Positions 35,737 through 48,520 of a DNA stretch of 64,000 bases are shown here, in pieces. The DNA is taken from positions 9,427,001-9,491,000 of the forward strand of contig JAUCBN010000043.1 of the NCBI GenBank assembly GCA_035048815.1, read 5' to 3'. Each line of letters starts with the position of its first letter. The first letter of the stretch is position 1. This DNA comes from Abelmoschus esculentus (Eukaryota > Streptophyta > Magnoliopsida > Malvales > Malvaceae). The position numbers were made by a program, and so were the translations under genes. Under the pieces are notes generated by a model that made no database searches, was not told where the DNA came from, and saw only the letters and a program-made list of their open reading frames with translations.

Positions 35737-36612
35737 GCAACATCTCAACATATTCTCCAAAGTCTGAATAACACGTTCAGACTAACCATCCGTCTGTGGA
35801 TGATAAGCTTTACTAAAGCTAAGCCTCGTACCCAAAGCAACTTGTAAACCATTCTAAAACTTAGAAGTAAAACGCGGATCCCTATCCGATATGATCGACT
35901 TAGGCACACCATGCAACTTCACCACCTCAGAAACATACAACCCAGCTAACTTATCCATAGAGTACGTCGTATGCACGGCAAGAAAATGTGCACACTTCGT
36001 AAACCTATCAACAATCACCCATATAGGATCCTTTTTGTACGGCGTCAAGGGTAACCTCGTCACAAAATCCATAATCACTCTCTCCCACTTCCATTCCGGT
36101 ACTTGAACCGGTTGCAACAACCATGTAGGAAACTGATGTTCAGCTTTCACCCGCTGACATACCATACACCACGACACAAACTCTGTCACATACTTCTTCA
36201 AACCAACCCAAAAATGTACACTTTTGAGATTCTTGTATATCTTCACACTACCCGGATGCATAGCAAACGGACTAGTATGAGCTTCTACCAAGATAGCTTG
36301 TCTCAACTCAACACCATCTGGCACCACAATCCGACCTTTAAAACACAAAACCTCATCATCATCAAAATGATATTCGGACGGTCTACCTTCAGCGACATCT
36401 TCTACAAAAGGAACAAAAGCCTCATCCTCCAACTATTTCACCTTTATCATCTCTACCATAATCGGTTTTACCTACAACTCCGTCACAAAACCATTTTTTT
36501 TCATTTGAAATATTCCACTTAGCAAACATAGCCCTCAACTCCACCGCTGTCTTACGGCTCAAAGCATCAGTTACCACATTAGCTTTTCCCGGATGATACT
36601 CAATAAACAATC
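35737..36612 (-). pseudogene. Outer Tekay element: RNase H end and integrase start
   Basis: Minus-strand coding from the end of RNase H (IEYHPGKANVVTDALSRK) through the integrase zinc-binding region (H..MHPGSVKIYKNLK..CMVCQRVK) and the first catalytic Asp (MDFVTRLPL) and second (SDRDPRF). A stop or frame disturbance lies near 36430. At about 36612 the homology stops abruptly inside RNase H. The reverse transcriptase, protease and gag that should follow to the right are gone. Confidence 0.88.
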
Positions 36613-38272
36613 AAACATTTACCCTCTTCAGTCAAACAACAAATTCGTCCCTCACACTAAGGCAACAATGCACAAACCACCACACTACTTCAACTTTCAC
36701 AGAAAACATAACTCAAAAGAGAACTCTTTTTTTTAGATCGATAATCAACTCTTAGCAACCACAACAGTTTCCATACCACATAGTCAAACTAACCCTGCTT
36801 TCAACACCCTCAAAATTTTACTACCAAACTCATAATGATTCTTCCCAACTTACCAGTAGGACAAACAACCACCCATAACTCAACTATATCCAAAACAAGC
36901 CCACTCAAAAACACCTGCTCCTAACTTCTATTACAACACCGTCCCACCAAACGCATAGAAAAGATTACCACATGCCTTTATCAAGACACCACTCTAACTC
37001 GGCAACCTTCGAAACAATCATACGGCTCAGATAACATAAAAGGTTCTTGACACAAAAACTTAACCTTGCCAAACACATCCTCAACTAGACCCTTACCAAA
37101 CATCTGATCACGTCTTACCTCCGATCAACTTAACTAAGTCAGAGTCTCACTCATAGCTCCACTATTTTACCAGGACTCTCACATAAATTTAACCCAAACA
37201 ACTTTTCCCGTAACTCCACAACAACCTTGGTCCATTCCACAAAACAAACACCCTTCACAGACATCCTTACACAAGCCAAGCCATCCACGATAGCTAACAT
37301 TGAACAAAACATGCAACACCAGGAACCTACCACCTTTGTGTCGACACCCAACATCGTACTCATCTCAAAGTTAGTACCTCTAACTCAAGCTTAAGGTACC
37401 ACAACAAACACAACAACACACCCCAAATTTCGAGGTCCGCGTGTCGCTAACTACCTCGACACCTAACTCAAAACTCTTTCCCAACCTCAACTCACTGATA
37501 AAGTCAACACTTATCCCACCTATACCACAACAAAATCCAAACTTGTCGAACTCTTCCTTCCACTCACCCCAACACCTCTTATTTCATAACCTTACCAAGG
37601 TTGTAACCACACTGATGAATCATCCACCAACATGAACCCAATGGACATAACTCTCACTACACTTCCAATAAAAGCAAGCCCAAAAGACCAAGTAACGGAT
37701 ATAGGTTATAAACTGTCCAGCAGTCCTCGTCACACAACTCAAACACCATCACAATTTAACTTTAGTCGAGGTAAACCCAACTTAACCCCTTATACACACA
37801 ATATGTACACTTTCCACCTTTACGGCACAACTAAAACCTCGCAAGGTCACAACAAAACCACGATTCAAAACACCCGATCGGTCACAACCCTTAACCTAAC
37901 CACACGTCAGACCATACAACAAAGGATTCCATGTAGTTTCTTTTTTCCACTAACCATGACGATAAACATCTCCCTTTTCTTTTAAAACAAATCCATACTC
38001 TTTAAGAAAACAAAACACCAAACCGTCTTACATCACATAACATGCCACAACCTTCTCACAACCTCCAAACTCTAACTAGAGAGAATTTGCAAAACTCAGC
38101 CTTACATTTCTTAATGACCAACTCAAAACTAACCATAACTCAAGGTATTCACCTTGGTTTCAAACATTCACAACTCTAAGCCCAACCACCCATTCCTCAT
38201 CCAAGACTATTCCCTAACCAAAAGGGTAACTTGCCCACAACACAACAAGCTCAAGACCAAAAGAAAGCCTTT
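36613..38272 (-). other. Unidentified noncoding stretch between two Tekay pieces
   Basis: About 1.65 kb, A- and C-rich on the plus strand, with no recognised protein. Reading frames up to 117 codons occur but show no family pattern. Its first ~220 bases resemble 1490-1700 beside the left Tekay-like LTR. I infer a piece of a noncoding Tekay-related internal region joined by illegitimate recombination at both ends. It sits where the outer element's RT, protease and gag should be. Confidence 0.4.
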
Positions 38273-41200
38273 TCAATGGTGTTTTAGAGTTAAAGGAACA
38301 TTATTGAGCCTTAATTCGATTTTTAATTAGGCTTAATTTTGTACTAGGGACTAAATTGTAATTTTTGGAAAAGTTTAGGGTTTAATTGGTGATTTTCGGA
38401 AATAAGGATTTTTAGTGACTAAATTGGAAAGAAAGCCATACTTAGAATCCTTAGAGGGACATAAACCAAATTTATTTTTAATTAATTATTTATCCACCAA
38501 AATTATTTTTAAATGGTTTTATTTTAGATGATAATTTTATTTTCTTTTGTAAATTCCAATTTTCTCATCTTTTCTATCAAAATTTTCTCTCCATTTTCTC
38601 TCCATATTCTTATCCAAATTTCTTCAATTACTTTCTGATTTCTTCTTCATTTTCAACAAGATTTAATTCATTTTACACATCCTTTCATTCTCTGCAAAAC
38701 CTACTCATCAATTTTGCAAAATCAACATCATTTTCAAGGAAATCAAGGAAGGCTTTCTCATCTTTTTGGTGGATCTAATCTCTAAGGTAAAATTCTGATT
38801 TCTAATCTTTTTCTAAGGTTCTTTTATTGAAGTTCCCAAGTATTGACTTGCTAGTTAACAATTGATATTTAATTTTGTGTTTTTAATTCAAGATTTATGA
38901 GTTTTGTGTAGGTTTTTGTGAAATCTTTCGAGATCTCAATTGATGTTCTTATTAGTATGATTGAATTATTATATTATGTCAATTAAATGACTAATTAAGT
39001 CTTGAATTGATGGCACATTAATTTAATCCCAGAATAGTGTAATCGGTGGTGTTTTAAGGTCGTTTTCGGTTATATTAGGGGTTGTTTAGGTGTTCTTTTG
39101 TTGATGGAGGTATAAGGATGGTTTGGAAGTGCTTTTGTTTCATACTTGAAGTGGATTAGATGTTAGATTAATTAGGTTTGCGGCTGATGATGTTTCAGAT
39201 GTGTTTCGGCTAGGTTTCGGTCTTTTCGGCTACGTTTCGATAGTTTTTGTGGAGGTTTGATGTGGCTATTGTCTTGGGCATGTTGTGATGTGAATATGCT
39301 CTGTTTTAATGTTGTAGAGGTAGTGCACGAAGGTTCATAAGTGGCTGGTGCGTTGACATTGCCGTCGGAGCATCGGCGAGGGCTCGTTTCGCTTGTCGGT
39401 GAGTGACTTCGGGTTTAAAGTGAATCGCATTGGTTCGGTTCTATTTTGGGGACTATGGAATAGTGTGAAAACTTTCCATAGTTCAAGAGTAAGTGTTTTA
39501 AATGATGTTGATGCATTACCTTAAGTTTTGGCTATTTCGGTAACGGCATTGATGGAGGCTAGAAAGTCTTGCTTTTATGAAGAAGCATTCGTCCTTCCAC
39601 CTTTTGTCAGATTGAAGTATTTAAGATGTCGAACTCACAGGGATTGGCTTTACTTACGCATTTATTCTTCTACACAATGGAAAATTAAAGACACAAATAA
39701 TTGAGTTGGATTATAACTAAAGAAACTAATGAAAACAATAAAGATAAGTGATGAAGAAATCAAGGATGGAAAAGTGGGGTAGGTTAGAGTGCTTCATAGT
39801 GTGGGTTCAATTGACTTGTTTCTATCTCATGCCATTGTACTTCACTGCCTCGGCAGTACTGCAGTTTACTGCCTTAGCAGCAACAATACTGTCTGCCGCG
39901 GCAATCCCTTGCTCGTGGGCAAACTTTACCAAAGTTCGGCAAAGTGTCCTTGGATGACTCCGCTTATCCCTAAGTCAGAGTGCTGTTGATGACTAGTCCT
40001 TGATGATACCTCCCGGCGTGAACCAATTATACTCACCAACCAATCTCACATTTCTTTTAGCCGCTGAAACTCTTAACCTATCCCTAGGCTGAGTTAGTAT
40101 TTCGCGATTGAAACACCGTACTTACCCCTTTCATGAATCTAACTCTCCCGAGCTTAGATATATGGATGATTCACAATATCCTCTCCCGAGCTCAATTGTC
40201 AAAACAAGAAATAACAAAGGATAAGCAAACCTTGATAATTTTATTGCATGAAACAAGAAACAAAGTACAATTTTCTTCCACAACTACTCCACAATCTAAC
40301 CTAAACCCCAAGGGGACGATGGAGGAGTTTAGGGTTTTTCTATGAAACTTGATTTCGAGATATCCTCCTCTCTATATAGGCTATGGTTTATATAGGCTTG
40401 GCCTAGGGCAAACCTTTCCAAAGTAGGAATACAACTTGGAGTAAAACACAAGTTAAGTACATAAATAAAAGATATTTATTTTATTTCCTAGTTTATTGCT
40501 ATAAGGATTATTTTCCCGCGTGGCCTTTGACCTTGACTTTTCGTGTGTTCCTCAACTCCGATTTCTATGCCTCTTGTCTTAAAACATCCACCTTATTTTT
40601 CTCTTCAGATCGCCTATCATATCGACATTTATGTTCCAGGTGCTGCCGCGGCCTCAGATGCTGCCGAGGCATTAAAGTGCTGCCGGGGCATCAAAGTGCT
40701 GCCGAGGCAGGTGCTTATCTACATTTCAGCTTCAGCTTCCAGCATCCATCATGCTATCTGGCATTTCCTATGTGGTAGTTTCCTGTCTAAGAGAAGAAAC
40801 CATTAACCGTACCTGCTTTATGCCAAATAATAGATAAATTCATGAATTAAGTATTGGGATGTTGAAATATGGAAATAAGCAGAATTATCCAATATTGCCA
40901 TTAAATTTGTCCTTTATTAGCAATAATCGAGTGGGAAATTGGTATAAAGAATAGGACTTTTAGGCACTCATCAGGCATATATGTGAACAATGTTTCAATG
41001 AGATTTTGAAATAGCATATCTTTGATTTGAAATCATGCATGCATATGTTAATTGCTGAAAGTGCATTGTTTATAAAGACATCCATGGCTTATGTAAGCAT
41101 GAAAAAGAATTTGGTATATGATGAGGTTATTTGCCCTATGTTGATAAAGCCGTTGAGCATGATTTTAGTTCACATGATGAACATTTAATGAGTGCATTAT

Positions 41201-43001
41201 GAGCAGCAAGTTAACATGCATGATTAGAATTGATATTGGCTTAGTGACACTAACCTTAGATTCGAATACAAATGACATGTCATTAGGATTGAGTGCACTA
41301 TAAAAATATTGAGAATAATGATGATGCCTACACGTAAACAAAGGTGACTTTGTGTCCGGCCGTGCGTGTAGAGCTTGCCTATATGTAAACAAGGGTGACT
41401 TCGTGTCCGACCGTGCATATAGTTGACCCATGCCTAAACAAGGGTGACTTTGTGTCCGACCGTGCGTAGTGGGGGTAACATGTTTACAAGGGTGACTATG
41501 TGTCCTACCGATGCATGTTGAGACCAAGCATCTCCAAATATGGAAAAAAGGATTCGTGTATTCGGTGAGCTTAAAGTTCACAATAAGTGTTCACTAGGAA
41601 GCCAATATACAAACATGAAACAATTTGGAATCCATATGCATGGCATAAGAAATGATTTGTTTAAGTTGATGAGCATGTTTTGGTTTCACATATTTTAATT
41701 GAGCATGAAGGATGCAAGCATGGCTTTTAAAATGATTTTTAATTTATGCATTGATGATTTTATTAGAGCTTCCTCACTAAGCATGTCTTGCTTAATCTCT
41801 CTTTTCATCCTTGCAGAAAAATAAGGACATTTGAGGCTACTTTCGGAGCAAGAGGACCAAGGGGAAAGGACCTCACATTTTTTATATGATTTGGCAAATA
41901 AATAAGGGCACGACAATATGTAAACCTTCCCTTTTGAGAGTGTGTTTTGCTTTGGATAATGACTTGTAATAAGACCTTATTTTGCTTTGGTTGTGGATTG
42001 ATGAATTGTGATATTGTTTTGAATTGGTTGAAGCATGTACATGCATGAATGTTCTTGTTTTTAATCTTAACATAAGAAGCATGCCTATAGATTACTTCGT
42101 GGTCATTGATGCGGGTAATTGTATGCTTAAGGGTGTTTAATGTGCTTAGGGAGTATGCATATAGTTGGAGATGATAAATGGATGTGTTTAGATAGGGTTT
42201 GAACCAACCAAATTACTTAACTAGTGTTTCTGGACATGGGGTATCGAAACACCCTCTGGTGATATCGATACCCCAAGGCAATTTTGGGGCGGCATCGAAC
42301 CATGGTTCGATGCCATTACCTTACTGGCACCAAGGTATCGATACCACCCAGGGAGGTATCGATACCCTTGGCTTTCGAAGGCTTAATTAGCCACAACCAT
42401 GCGATGGTATCGATACCATGCTTGATGGTATCGATACCCATGACCAAAAAGGAAGTATTATAAGTGTCGGAAGCTTGTGTTAGGTCGAATAAACTCTCGC
42501 AATCGAATATGGATGCTATGAATAACACTTTGAGTTGTAATATCACCTTGATGCATGATGTTCACTTAAATTCGTTTTGGTAAATTAATGTTGGTTTTAG
42601 TCCCTATGATTTGTGTGCTTTACAATTGGGTCCCTATTTAATGAAACATGAAATTGATGATGATATAATGATCCGATCGGAATTTTAATGTACGTGTTCT
42701 TTGCATGTTTAATTGAACCTTGGTAGATTGAAGTTCCGGTTTATTATAGGAATCAAAGATATTTGCATTTTGGTCCTTATGTTTTATATGCAAGTTGAAT
42801 GATCAATTGTGAATCGAATGTTTCCATTTTCGCTATGCATGACTTTGACACACATAGGAACTTAACCAAGCATCTAGTTAAGAAAAAAATATATCGGTTT
42901 TCAGGGTTGTTTATCGAATTGGACCTTCGCGGCTTTGGTTCGATATTCCCCGTGTAACCCGTTAGTGTCGGTTCCGTTCAGGCCGGGATAAGGGGGTTAT
43001 A
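38273..43001 (+). mobile_element. Tekay 5' LTR of the inner element, truncated and interrupted
   Basis: Homology to the 3' LTR (49236-52645) begins at 'aatggtgtttta' near 38275, so about the first 150 bases are missing. It ends in GGGGGTTATA at 43001. A 1424 bp Athila-type solo LTR interrupts it at 39550. The exon-like block is near 39323-39403, the minisatellite at 41335-41515 and the palindromes at 42240-42440. In a stretch of about 390 bases I count about ten differences from the 3' LTR. Confidence 0.9.
39550..40973 (-). mobile_element. Athila-type solo LTR with GGCAT target duplication
   Basis: A 1424 bp LTR on the minus strand, starting TGATGAGTGCC at 40973 and ending CCTCCATCA at 39550, flanked by GGCAT (39545-39549, 40974-40978). 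It shares the central 'gaggtatcatcaagga' region and CTGCCGAGGCAG motifs with the other Athila LTRs but has different ends, so it is a related subfamily. Four such motifs stand together at 40640-40710. TATA-like boxes lie near 40373 and 40390 on the minus strand. Confidence 0.9.
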
Positions 43002-43006
43002 TTCGG

Positions 43007-43024
43007 TGGTATCAGAGCCAGGTT
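43007..43024 (+). promoter_or_regulatory. Primer binding site, initiator tRNA-Met
   Basis: TGGTATCAGAGCCAGGTT starts five bases after the 5' LTR end and is complementary to the 3' end of initiator tRNA-Met, the usual primer of Tekay and many other plant LTR elements. Confidence 0.9.
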
Positions 43025-43246
43025 CTCTAAAGTGTGTGATTGAACTTTTTATGTTGTTAACTTGTTGAATATATATGCATGATTGTTGTATTTGAGTGAT
43101 GATGGTTAAAAAGGCATAACGGTTACACATTGCCAATGCCAATATATTTTCAAATGTTTCTTAGGTTTCCCTTGGATCTTGCCTGAATGTAAGTTTATTA
43201 TGTTTTAATATCATGTTTTAAATTGCATGTATGAAGTTTTTGGAAT
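43025..43246 (+). mobile_element. Untranslated leader of the inner Tekay element
   Basis: About 220 bases between the primer site and the gag ATG. No open frame or structure stands out. Confidence 0.6.
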
Positions 43247-44362
43247 ATGCCACCGAGAGGTGAGACGCGTGCTAGTGCTAATATGATCACCGAGGGTCAG
43301 GCTGAGGGTGAGGCGACTGCTAGGGAAGAGTCGCTTCCTCCTCCTTCACCCGTGGGTGTGCCTCCGGTTCCTCTGGGAGGTCAGTTTAGAGAGTTTGCAC
43401 CGCTTATATAGGCTATGGCGGGTGCGTTTCAGGCTGTTGTTGCTGGAGTGCATATCCCGGCTCCTGCACCTGCTGTTGTGGTTACCCCAGGTCTACCTTT
43501 AGAGCGTCTGCATAGTTTGGGCGGTGTGGAGTTCTGTGGATTAGATCCGAGCTCAACTGAGGAGTGGTTGGCTAGCACAGAAAGGATTTTGGATCAGATG
43601 GAGTGTTAGGATACCAGGAGGTTGGGTTACGTAGTTTCTCTGCTTTAGGGAGATGCTTATCGTTGGTGGGTTACCACGAAAGCTGGAGTAGATGCTGTTA
43701 ACTTGACTTGGGAGTATTTCCGGACCGCTTTTGTGCGGAAGTTTTTGGGGCCAAAATATGAGGATGCAAGAAAGAGGGAGTTTATGTCCTTGGTACAGGG
43801 GGCTATGACCGTAGCTGAGTATGAGATACAGTTCATTAGTTTGAGCCATTATGCTCCCGAGTTGGTTCCTACTGACCGGAAGAGGTGTGATAGGTTCCGA
43901 TATGGGTTGGATCCCGAGATTAAGACATACTTGTTGGCTGCTGAGTACACTGAGTTTGATGTGCTGGTTAATAGGGCCAAGGATGTCGAGGAGTCTCTAA
44001 GGGAGGCTAGGAAGTCTTTCGATGTTGGTAAGAGGTTTCCTGAGGCTAGTGCACAAGGTAATAAGGGTAAGAGGTTTCGAGACAACCGATACAGAGCTGA
44101 CAGACGCCGAGGCGATTTTGGACGCGGTGGTCGTGCTCAGCATTATGGTAAAGGTGGTGATGATGCTCCAGTCTGTAACTTGTGTTCTAGGCGCCATCCA
44201 AGAGAGTGCTGGTGGGCCACTGGTGCTCGTATGGGATGTGGATCGAAGGATCATATGAGGAGTGGTTGCCCAAGGTTTGCTGGTGAGTCGGGTGATCGTG
44301 TTGAGGCCGCTGTGATGCTGGGTAGAGGATGTGGACGTGGTCGAGGTCCTTTCCAGAGGTAG
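43247..44362 (+). pseudogene. Tekay gag
   Basis: Start ATG at 43247 (reading MPPRGETRAS), the first in the frame that runs through the whole polyprotein. A Pro/Ala-rich N-terminus is followed by the gag core from about 43500 (WWVTTKAGV, WEYFRTAFVRKFLGPKY, MSLVQGAMTVAEYE, LSHYAPELV), a basic Gly/Arg-rich stretch and a CCHC-type knuckle near 44175 (C-x2-C-x5-H, then a second C-x2-H-like unit at C-G-S-K-D-H). Gag would form the particle and bind RNA. In-frame TAG codons at 43409, 43607, 43646 and 44360 all replace glutamine. There is no frameshift. The whole gag-pol frame to 49240 is about 1558 codons once the solo LTR is removed, the usual Tekay size. Confidence 0.9.
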
Positions 44363-45070
44363 GGGGATGGACGAAAGGTCTATGCTCAGCGTGGGGCTCA
44401 CAATGCTACAGATATGGTGGCAGGTACCTCTTCTTTGCAAAATGTACCGTTGTTTTCTTTGATAGATTCTGGATCTACGCATTGTTATGTTTTGAGTGAG
44501 CATGCATATCTGTTGGATGTTCCGGTTGAGGTTTTAGACATAGGTGTTGTGGTTACCAGTTCTTTGGGTCAAACGGTTATAGTAAGGAGGTTGTATAAAA
44601 GATGTCCATTGGAGGTGTAGGGACATGTCTTTGAGGTCGACTTGATGGAGTTGTCGTTTCATGGTTTTGATCTTATCTTGGGTGTTGATTGGTTGACGGA
44701 GCACCGAGCGGTGGTGGACTTTGAAAAGAAGAAGGTTACCTTGAGGTTGTTGGATGGTAGTGAGGTCGGGGTAAGGAGTGAGTATAGTGGATTTTTGTCT
44801 AATGTAGTTTCGGCCTTACAAGTGGAAAAGATGTTGCAACATGGTGGTGTAGCATATCTAGCCTATGTGATGAATCCGGGTATAGGAGATGTTCGAGTGC
44901 AGGACATTCGAACAGTGCGTGATTTTCCGGAAGTATTTCCTGAGGAGTTGCGAGGATTACCTCCCATTCGTGATGTAGAGTTTAGTATTGAGACCTATGC
45001 TGGTACTAACCCGGTGTCTATTGCTCCTTATCGCATGGAACCTAAGGAGTTAAAGGAGTTGAAGATGTAG
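44363..45070 (+). pseudogene. Tekay protease
   Basis: Continues the gag frame. The aspartic protease active site L-I-D-S-G-S-T-H lies near 44460; the second conserved part (FDLILGVDWL) is near 44665. The linker that follows ends in the pre-RT motif FPEVFPEELRGLPP near 44930. The protease would mature the Gag-Pol polyprotein. Interrupted by TAG at 44618 and 45068, each at a glutamine position. Confidence 0.9.
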
Positions 45071-46299
45071 TTGCAAGAGCTGCTTGACCGAGGTTTCATT
45101 CGACCGAGCGTATCACCTTGGGGTGCGCCGGTGTTGTTTGTGAAGAAGAAGGATGGCACTATGAGGATGTGCATTGATTATCGGCAATTGAATAAGTTGA
45201 CTGTGAAGAATAAGTATCCTTTGCCGAGGATTGATGATTTGTTTGATCAATTTCGATGAGCAAGTGTGTTCTCGAAGATTGATTTGAGGTCGGGGTATTA
45301 CCAGTTGAAAGTGAAAGAGGAAGATGTGTTGAAACCAGCGTTTCGGACAAGGTATGAACATTATGAGTTTTTAGTCATGCCGTTTGGGTTGACAAATGCC
45401 CCTGCTGCTTTTATGGATATGATGAACCGAGTGTTCCATGAATACTTGGATCAGTTTGTGGTGGTATTCATAGATGATATCCTTGTGTATTCACGTACTG
45501 AGGAAGATCATGATCGACATTTGCGGATAGTGTTGCAAGCACTGAAGGAGAACCAGTTGTATGCTAAGTTAAGTAAGTGTGAGTTTTGGTTGAAGGAAGT
45601 GGTGTTTCTTGGTCATATAGTGTCGGAAAAGGGTATTAGTGTTGATCAGAAGAAGATAGAGATTGTTATGGGTTGGAAGCAACCAAAGTCGGTGTCAGAG
45701 GTTCGGAATTTTCTAGGTTTGGCGGGTTATTATCGTAGGTTTGTTGAGGGGTTTTCGAGCATTGCTGCTCCTATGACCAAGATTTTGCAAAAGAAGGTTC
45801 CTTTTGAGTGGAAAGAAAGTCAACAAAAGAGTTTTGAGAAGTTAAAAGAGGTGTTGACTAGTGCTCCGGTGTTGGTGCAACCCGAGTCCGGTAAGGATTT
45901 TGTGGTTTATAGTGATGCATCATATGTTGGTCTCGGGTGTGTTTTGATGGAAGAAGGGAAGGTTGTGGCTTATGCTTCTAGACAATTAAGGGTGCATGAA
46001 AAGAATTATCCGACGCATGATTTGGAGCTTGCGGCGGTAGTGTTTGCCATGAAGATATGGAGACATTATTTGTATGGTGAAAAGTGTACCATATACACGG
46101 ATCACAAGAGTTTGAAGTATCTCATGTCGCAAAAGGATCTAAATCTTAGGCAACGACGATGGATAGAGTTGCTTAAGGATTATGATTTGTCTATTGAGTA
46201 TCATCCGGGAAAAGCTAATGTGGTAGCTGATGCTTTGAGTCCTAAGGCGGCGGTTGAGTTGAGGGCGTTGTTTTCTAAGTTGAGTATTTCAAGGGAAGG
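45071..46299 (+). pseudogene. Tekay reverse transcriptase and RNase H
   Basis: Reverse transcriptase: template-grip motif SPWGAPVLFVKKKDG (45110), FSKIDLRSGYYQLKV (45270), MPFGLTNAPAAF (45380) and the catalytic F-I-D-D at 45467-45478, all intact. RNase H follows from D-A-S at about 45914 through YTDHKSLKYL (46095) to EYHPGKANVVADALS (46200). Together they would copy element RNA into DNA. The only break inside is a TGA at 45257 (from GGA). The stretch 45266-46690 is open and would give 474 residues. Most catalytic residues are still present, so this part is only mildly decayed. Confidence 0.93.
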
Positions 46300-46802
46300 T
46301 GGTTTAGTGGCGGAGTTGCAAGTAAAACCTGTCTTAGTTGAGATGATAAAGGTGAAACAGTTAGAGGATGAGGCTTTGGTGCCTTTTGTGGAGGATATTG
46401 CTGAAGGCAGACCGACCGAATATCATTTTGATGATGATGAGGTGTTATGTTTTAGAGGCCGAATTGTGGTGCCGGATGATGTTGAGTTAAGACAAGCTAT
46501 CTTGGCAGAGGCTCATACTAGGCCGTTTGCTATGCATCCGGGTAGTGTGAAGATGTATAGGGATCTCAAAAGTATGTACTTTTGGATTGGTTTGAAGAAG
46601 GATGTGACGGAGTTTGTGTCGCGGTGTATGGTGTGTCAACGGGTGAAAGCTGAACATCAGTTCCCTGCAAGCTTGTTGCAACCGGTTTAAGTTCCGGAGT
46701 GGAAGTGGGAGAGAGTGACTATGGATTTTGTGACGAGGTTACCCTTGACGCCATCCAAGAAGGATTCTATATGGGTGATTGTTGATAGGTTTACGAAGTG
46801 TG

Positions 46803-48114
46803 TGATAAGTGCTCAAAAGATCATTATTTTATACACCTTTCATGGGCAATATGCACTTATCTCACACTTGCTTGGACTGATGCATGCACTTAATATGCAA
46901 TATTCGGATATTCTGCTATTATAACTTACAAAGCTAATATTTACAGAAAAATGCAGAATTTACGATATCTTTTGTACATGCAAGAACAATTACTGCCGAG
47001 GCAGAAGCTGGGCCGAGGCAGCAACTGACGCTCCAACATCAATACTGTAGGCGATTGGAAGAGAAAAATACGCTGGACGTTTCTGGACATGCAGCACATG
47101 GATCGAAGCTGGCTAACACGAGGAAAGCCCAAGTCAAAGGCCACGAGGGAAAAGCCTCCTAGTTGAAATAAACTTGGAAATATTTGATTTATGGGAATAA
47201 TTGTAATCCTACTCCAAGTAGTATTCCTACTTAGGAAAGGTTTGCCCTAGACCTAGACTATATATACCATAGCCGTCCAATGTATAGGAGAGCTGATTTT
47301 GGAGAGAGTTCAGCCCTAAGAATTATTGTGTTCTTTCTTTCATTATGTTCTAAGCTTTCTTAGGGTTAGGTGAAGGTTGTCGAGTACTTGTGAGAGGAGA
47401 TTGTACTTTGTTTCTCATTTCAATGCAATAAACCATTAAGATTTGCTTACTCTTTGCCATTCTTTGTTCTTGCATCCAAGCTCGGGAGGGAAGTTTGTGA
47501 GTAATTTATTTATCTAGACTCGGGAGAGTTAGATTCACGAAAGGAGTAAGTACGGTATTTGAAAAATACTAACTCGGCCTAGGGATAGGTTGAAGCTTCA
47601 GCGGCTAAAAGAAGTGTCAGATTGGCTGATAGTTATAATTGATTCACACCGGGAGGTATCATCAAGGACTGATTATCAACAGTGTTTCGACTTAGGGATA
47701 AGCGGAGCCATCCAAGGACACTTTGCTGAATCTTAGTGAGGTCTACCCAAGAGCAAGGGATTGTCGCGGAAGACACGCATTGTCGCTGCCGAGGCAGTAA
47801 TCTGCAGTACTGCCGAGGCAGAGTCATGTGATAGCATTGGACAGAAACAAGGCGATCGATTCCACAGTACAACGCAACTGGATCCTGCCCACTCTCCTCA
47901 TTCGTTCTCACTACCTTTATTTAGTTTTTATTTAATTAAGTTTACTCAAACATCCTTCCTACTTGTGTTTTTACTTTACTTTTACAGGACAAGAATATTA
48001 AAGAAGACATATTAAGTACACCAATCTCTGTGGAGACGGTACACGATAAATACTTATCACTTTATTACTTGCGACGTGTACACTGCACAATTTGCGCTAT
48101 TTCTACACGCAACA
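46803..48114 (+). mobile_element. Athila-like solo LTR with GTGTG target duplication
   Basis: A 1312 bp LTR beginning TGATAAGTGCTCAA and ending ACACGCAACA, flanked by GTGTG at 46798-46802 and 48115-48119. Close to the LTRs of the element at 6582-17823. It carries CTGCCGAGGCAG-type motifs near 46993, 47010, 47789 and 47812, and the 'gggaggtatcatcaagga' segment near 47650. Removing it and one GTGTG restores the integrase codons exactly. Confidence 0.94.
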
Positions 48115-48520
48115 GTGTGCAAATTTTGTTGTCGTGCATACGACGTATTCTATGGATAAGTTAGCGGGGTTGTATGTTTCTGAGGTGGTGAAGTTGCATG
48201 GTGTGCCTAAGTCGATCATATCGGATAAGGATCCGCGTTTTACTTCTAAGTTTTGGAAGGGTTTGCAAGCTGCTTTGGGTACGAGGCTTAGCTTTAGTAC
48301 AATCTATCATTCATAGACGGATGGTCAGTCTGAACGTGTTATTCCAACTTTGGAGGATATGTTGAGATATTGCATCATTGAGTTTCAAGGTTATTGGGAG
48401 AAGCAGTTGCCTTTGGTGGAGTTTGCTTACAATAATAGTTATTAGGCAAGTATACAGATGGCACCGTTTGAGGCTTTGTATGGGCGTAGCTGTCGTACAC
48501 CTTTTTGTTGGAAGGAGGTT

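Noticed and set aside
37632..37985. 117-codon plus-strand frame in the unidentified stretch
   Set aside because: Thr/Asn-rich composition follows the A- and C-rich DNA; no motif and no support from related sequence.
43007..43024. tRNA-Met gene
   Set aside because: Only the complement of the tRNA 3' end is present, next to an LTR; it is a primer binding site.
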